Below are positions 6,594-7,079 of a DNA stretch of 7,079 nucleotides, in pieces. Numbering within the stretch: position 1 is the first letter of the stretch; each line of letters begins with the position of its first letter. This stretch comes from Thermoplasmata archaeon. GTDB taxonomy: Archaea; Thermoplasmatota; Thermoplasmata; UBA184. A program made the translations under genes and the position numbers. Below the pieces are notes generated by a model. That model had not been told where the DNA came from. It was given only the letters and a program-made list of their open reading frames with translations, and did not search any database. The stretch lies in NCBI GenBank assembly GCA_021827545.1, contig JAKAVH010000177.1, positions 1-7,079 on the forward strand. Reading direction: 5' to 3'.

Positions 6594-6603
6594 TTCTCGA
6601 GAA
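6594..6603. promoter_or_regulatory. 10-bp perfect palindrome at the predicted glucoamylase transcription start
   Basis: TTCTCGAGAA is a perfect palindrome 12 nt upstream of the glucoamylase ATG. It lies about 25 nt downstream of the TATA-like box on the same strand, so it would cover the predicted transcription start. It could be a repressor site, but five matching pairs can arise by chance. Confidence 0.25.
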
Positions 6604-6618
6604 GGAGACCGGCGACCG

Positions 6619-6630
6619 AAGATATCGTTT
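6619..6630 (-). promoter_or_regulatory. Putative TATA box of the glucoamylase gene
   Basis: The minus strand reads AAACGATATCTT, the most AT-rich stretch of the divergent spacer apart from the T-tract. It is about 37-48 nt upstream of the glucoamylase ATG, which would give a leader of roughly 15-20 nt. No Shine-Dalgarno is visible in that leader. Confidence 0.4.
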
Positions 6631-6641
6631 GGTCCCGTTCC

Positions 6642-6670
6642 GGTTCCTCGGGAATCGAGGACCTTTTTTT
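6642..6670 (+). promoter_or_regulatory. Stem-loop followed by seven T residues, upstream of the TauE/SafE gene
   Basis: GGTTCCTCG (6642-6650) pairs with CGAGGACC (6656-6663) across a GGAAT loop, with one T bulged, and is followed at once by TTTTTTT (6664-6670). Taken as RNA this is the form of an intrinsic terminator or attenuator. Yet no plus-strand gene precedes it, and the flanking genes diverge. The T-tract also lies 23-29 nt before the ATG at 6693, the expected place for the TATA-like element of a leaderless mRNA, in which case the inverted repeat overlaps the usual BRE position and could be an operator. No Shine-Dalgarno precedes the ATG. Confidence 0.45.
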
Positions 6671-6692
6671 CTCCCGTCGGTAGCCCCCCCGC

Positions 6693-7079
6693 ATGGAGAT
6701 CGGCGTCTTCTTGGCGGTACTGTTTGTCGTCACGATCCTCGCCGGGCTCGTCGGATCGCTCGCCGGTCTCGGGGGCGGGGTCGTCGTCGTCCCCGTGTTG
6801 ATCCTCCTCGGCTTCCCGTTCGTCGATGCGGTCGGCGTCAGCATGATCACGATCTTGGCGACCTCCACGACCAGCGGCGCTGCCTACGTCCACGATCACT
6901 TGACCGACATCCGGATCGGGATGCTCCTCGAGATCGCCACGGTGCCCGGCGCGTTCGTCGGAGCCGTCGCGGCGATCTACGTGGCCCGGATCGGGTGGGA
7001 GGACGCTTTAGTCATCGCTCTCGGCATCGTGCTCCTGATCAGCGCGGTCGGCACGGCGCTGCGGAACGACCTCGACACC
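6693..7079 (+). CDS. TauE/SafE-family membrane permease, N-terminal half (runs off the window)
   Basis: The frame is open from the ATG at 6693 to the last base, giving 129 residues with no stop; family members are usually about 250-270 residues, so roughly half is seen. It starts with a hydrophobic helix (about 4-24). The glycine-rich segment GLVGSLAGLGGGVVVVPVL (18-36) follows, which is the hallmark of the TauE/SafE (DUF81) family. A serine/threonine-rich helix (VSMITILATSTTSGAAY, about 49-65), the short charged loop HDHLTDIRIG, and further helices at about 77-98 and 104-123 come next. Members are thought to move small anions such as sulfite, sulfoacetate or other sulfur or carbon compounds; the substrate here is unknown. 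It diverges from the glucoamylase gene across 110 bp and is probably expressed from its own promoter. Confidence 0.9.
   Translation, partial: MEIGVFLAVLFVVTILAGLVGSLAGLGGGVVVVPVLILLGFPFVDAVGVSMITILATSTTSGAAYVHDHLTDIRIGMLLEIATVPGAFVGAVAAIYVARIGWEDALVIALGIVLLISAVGTALRNDLDT

Noticed and set aside
3734..6868. Stop-free minus-strand stretch upstream of the dehydratase in the same frame, which would make a 1358-residue protein
   Set aside because: The added sequence is Arg/Pro/Gly-rich, runs antisense to the CDGSH gene and out of frame over the glucoamylase; it results from high GC with few stops. The Rossmann motif at residue 7 fixes the true start at 3733.

Overview
This window looks like ordinary chromosomal sequence from a GC-rich archaeon, most plausibly a member of the Thermoplasmatota; the phylum is inference. 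The sequence signs are a tRNA-Arg gene with no encoded CCA, a free-standing CDGSH iron-sulfur protein, start sites with either an archaeal-type Shine-Dalgarno (GGTGATC, GGAGG) or a T-rich box about 25 nt upstream and no Shine-Dalgarno, and very short intergenic spaces. No mobile element, integrase, CRISPR array or long repeat was seen.

Layout from left to right: the 3' end of an unrecognised gene (+, 2-268); tRNA-Arg(CCU) (+, 411-484); a 12-helix major facilitator transporter (+, 554-1765); a convergent spacer with a 10-bp perfect hairpin; then, on the minus strand, a two-gene overlapping operon in which a GDP-mannose dehydratase/RMD-like nucleotide-sugar enzyme (3733-2792) is followed by a DPM1-like family 2 glycosyltransferase (2799-1933). 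Across a divergent spacer lies a small CDGSH protein (+, 3910-4143). It converges, with only 21 bp between, on a large GH15 glucoamylase (-, 6582-4165). A divergent regulatory spacer of 110 bp separates this from the 5' part of a TauE/SafE-family membrane permease (+, 6693 to the window edge).

Functionally the window holds several independent units rather than one pathway. The epimerase/dehydratase and glycosyltransferase are translationally coupled and probably serve cell-surface glycan or glycolipid synthesis. The glucoamylase has no signal peptide and probably degrades glycogen or imported malto-oligosaccharides in the cytoplasm. The two transporters (MFS and TauE/SafE) have no substrate indicated by context.

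No new multi-gene system was found. The points most worth a second look are non-coding: a stem followed by seven T residues just upstream of the TauE/SafE gene, where no plus-strand gene needs terminating; a 9-bp inverted repeat joining the sequence after the tRNA to the MFS start codon; and the 10-bp hairpin between convergent genes.
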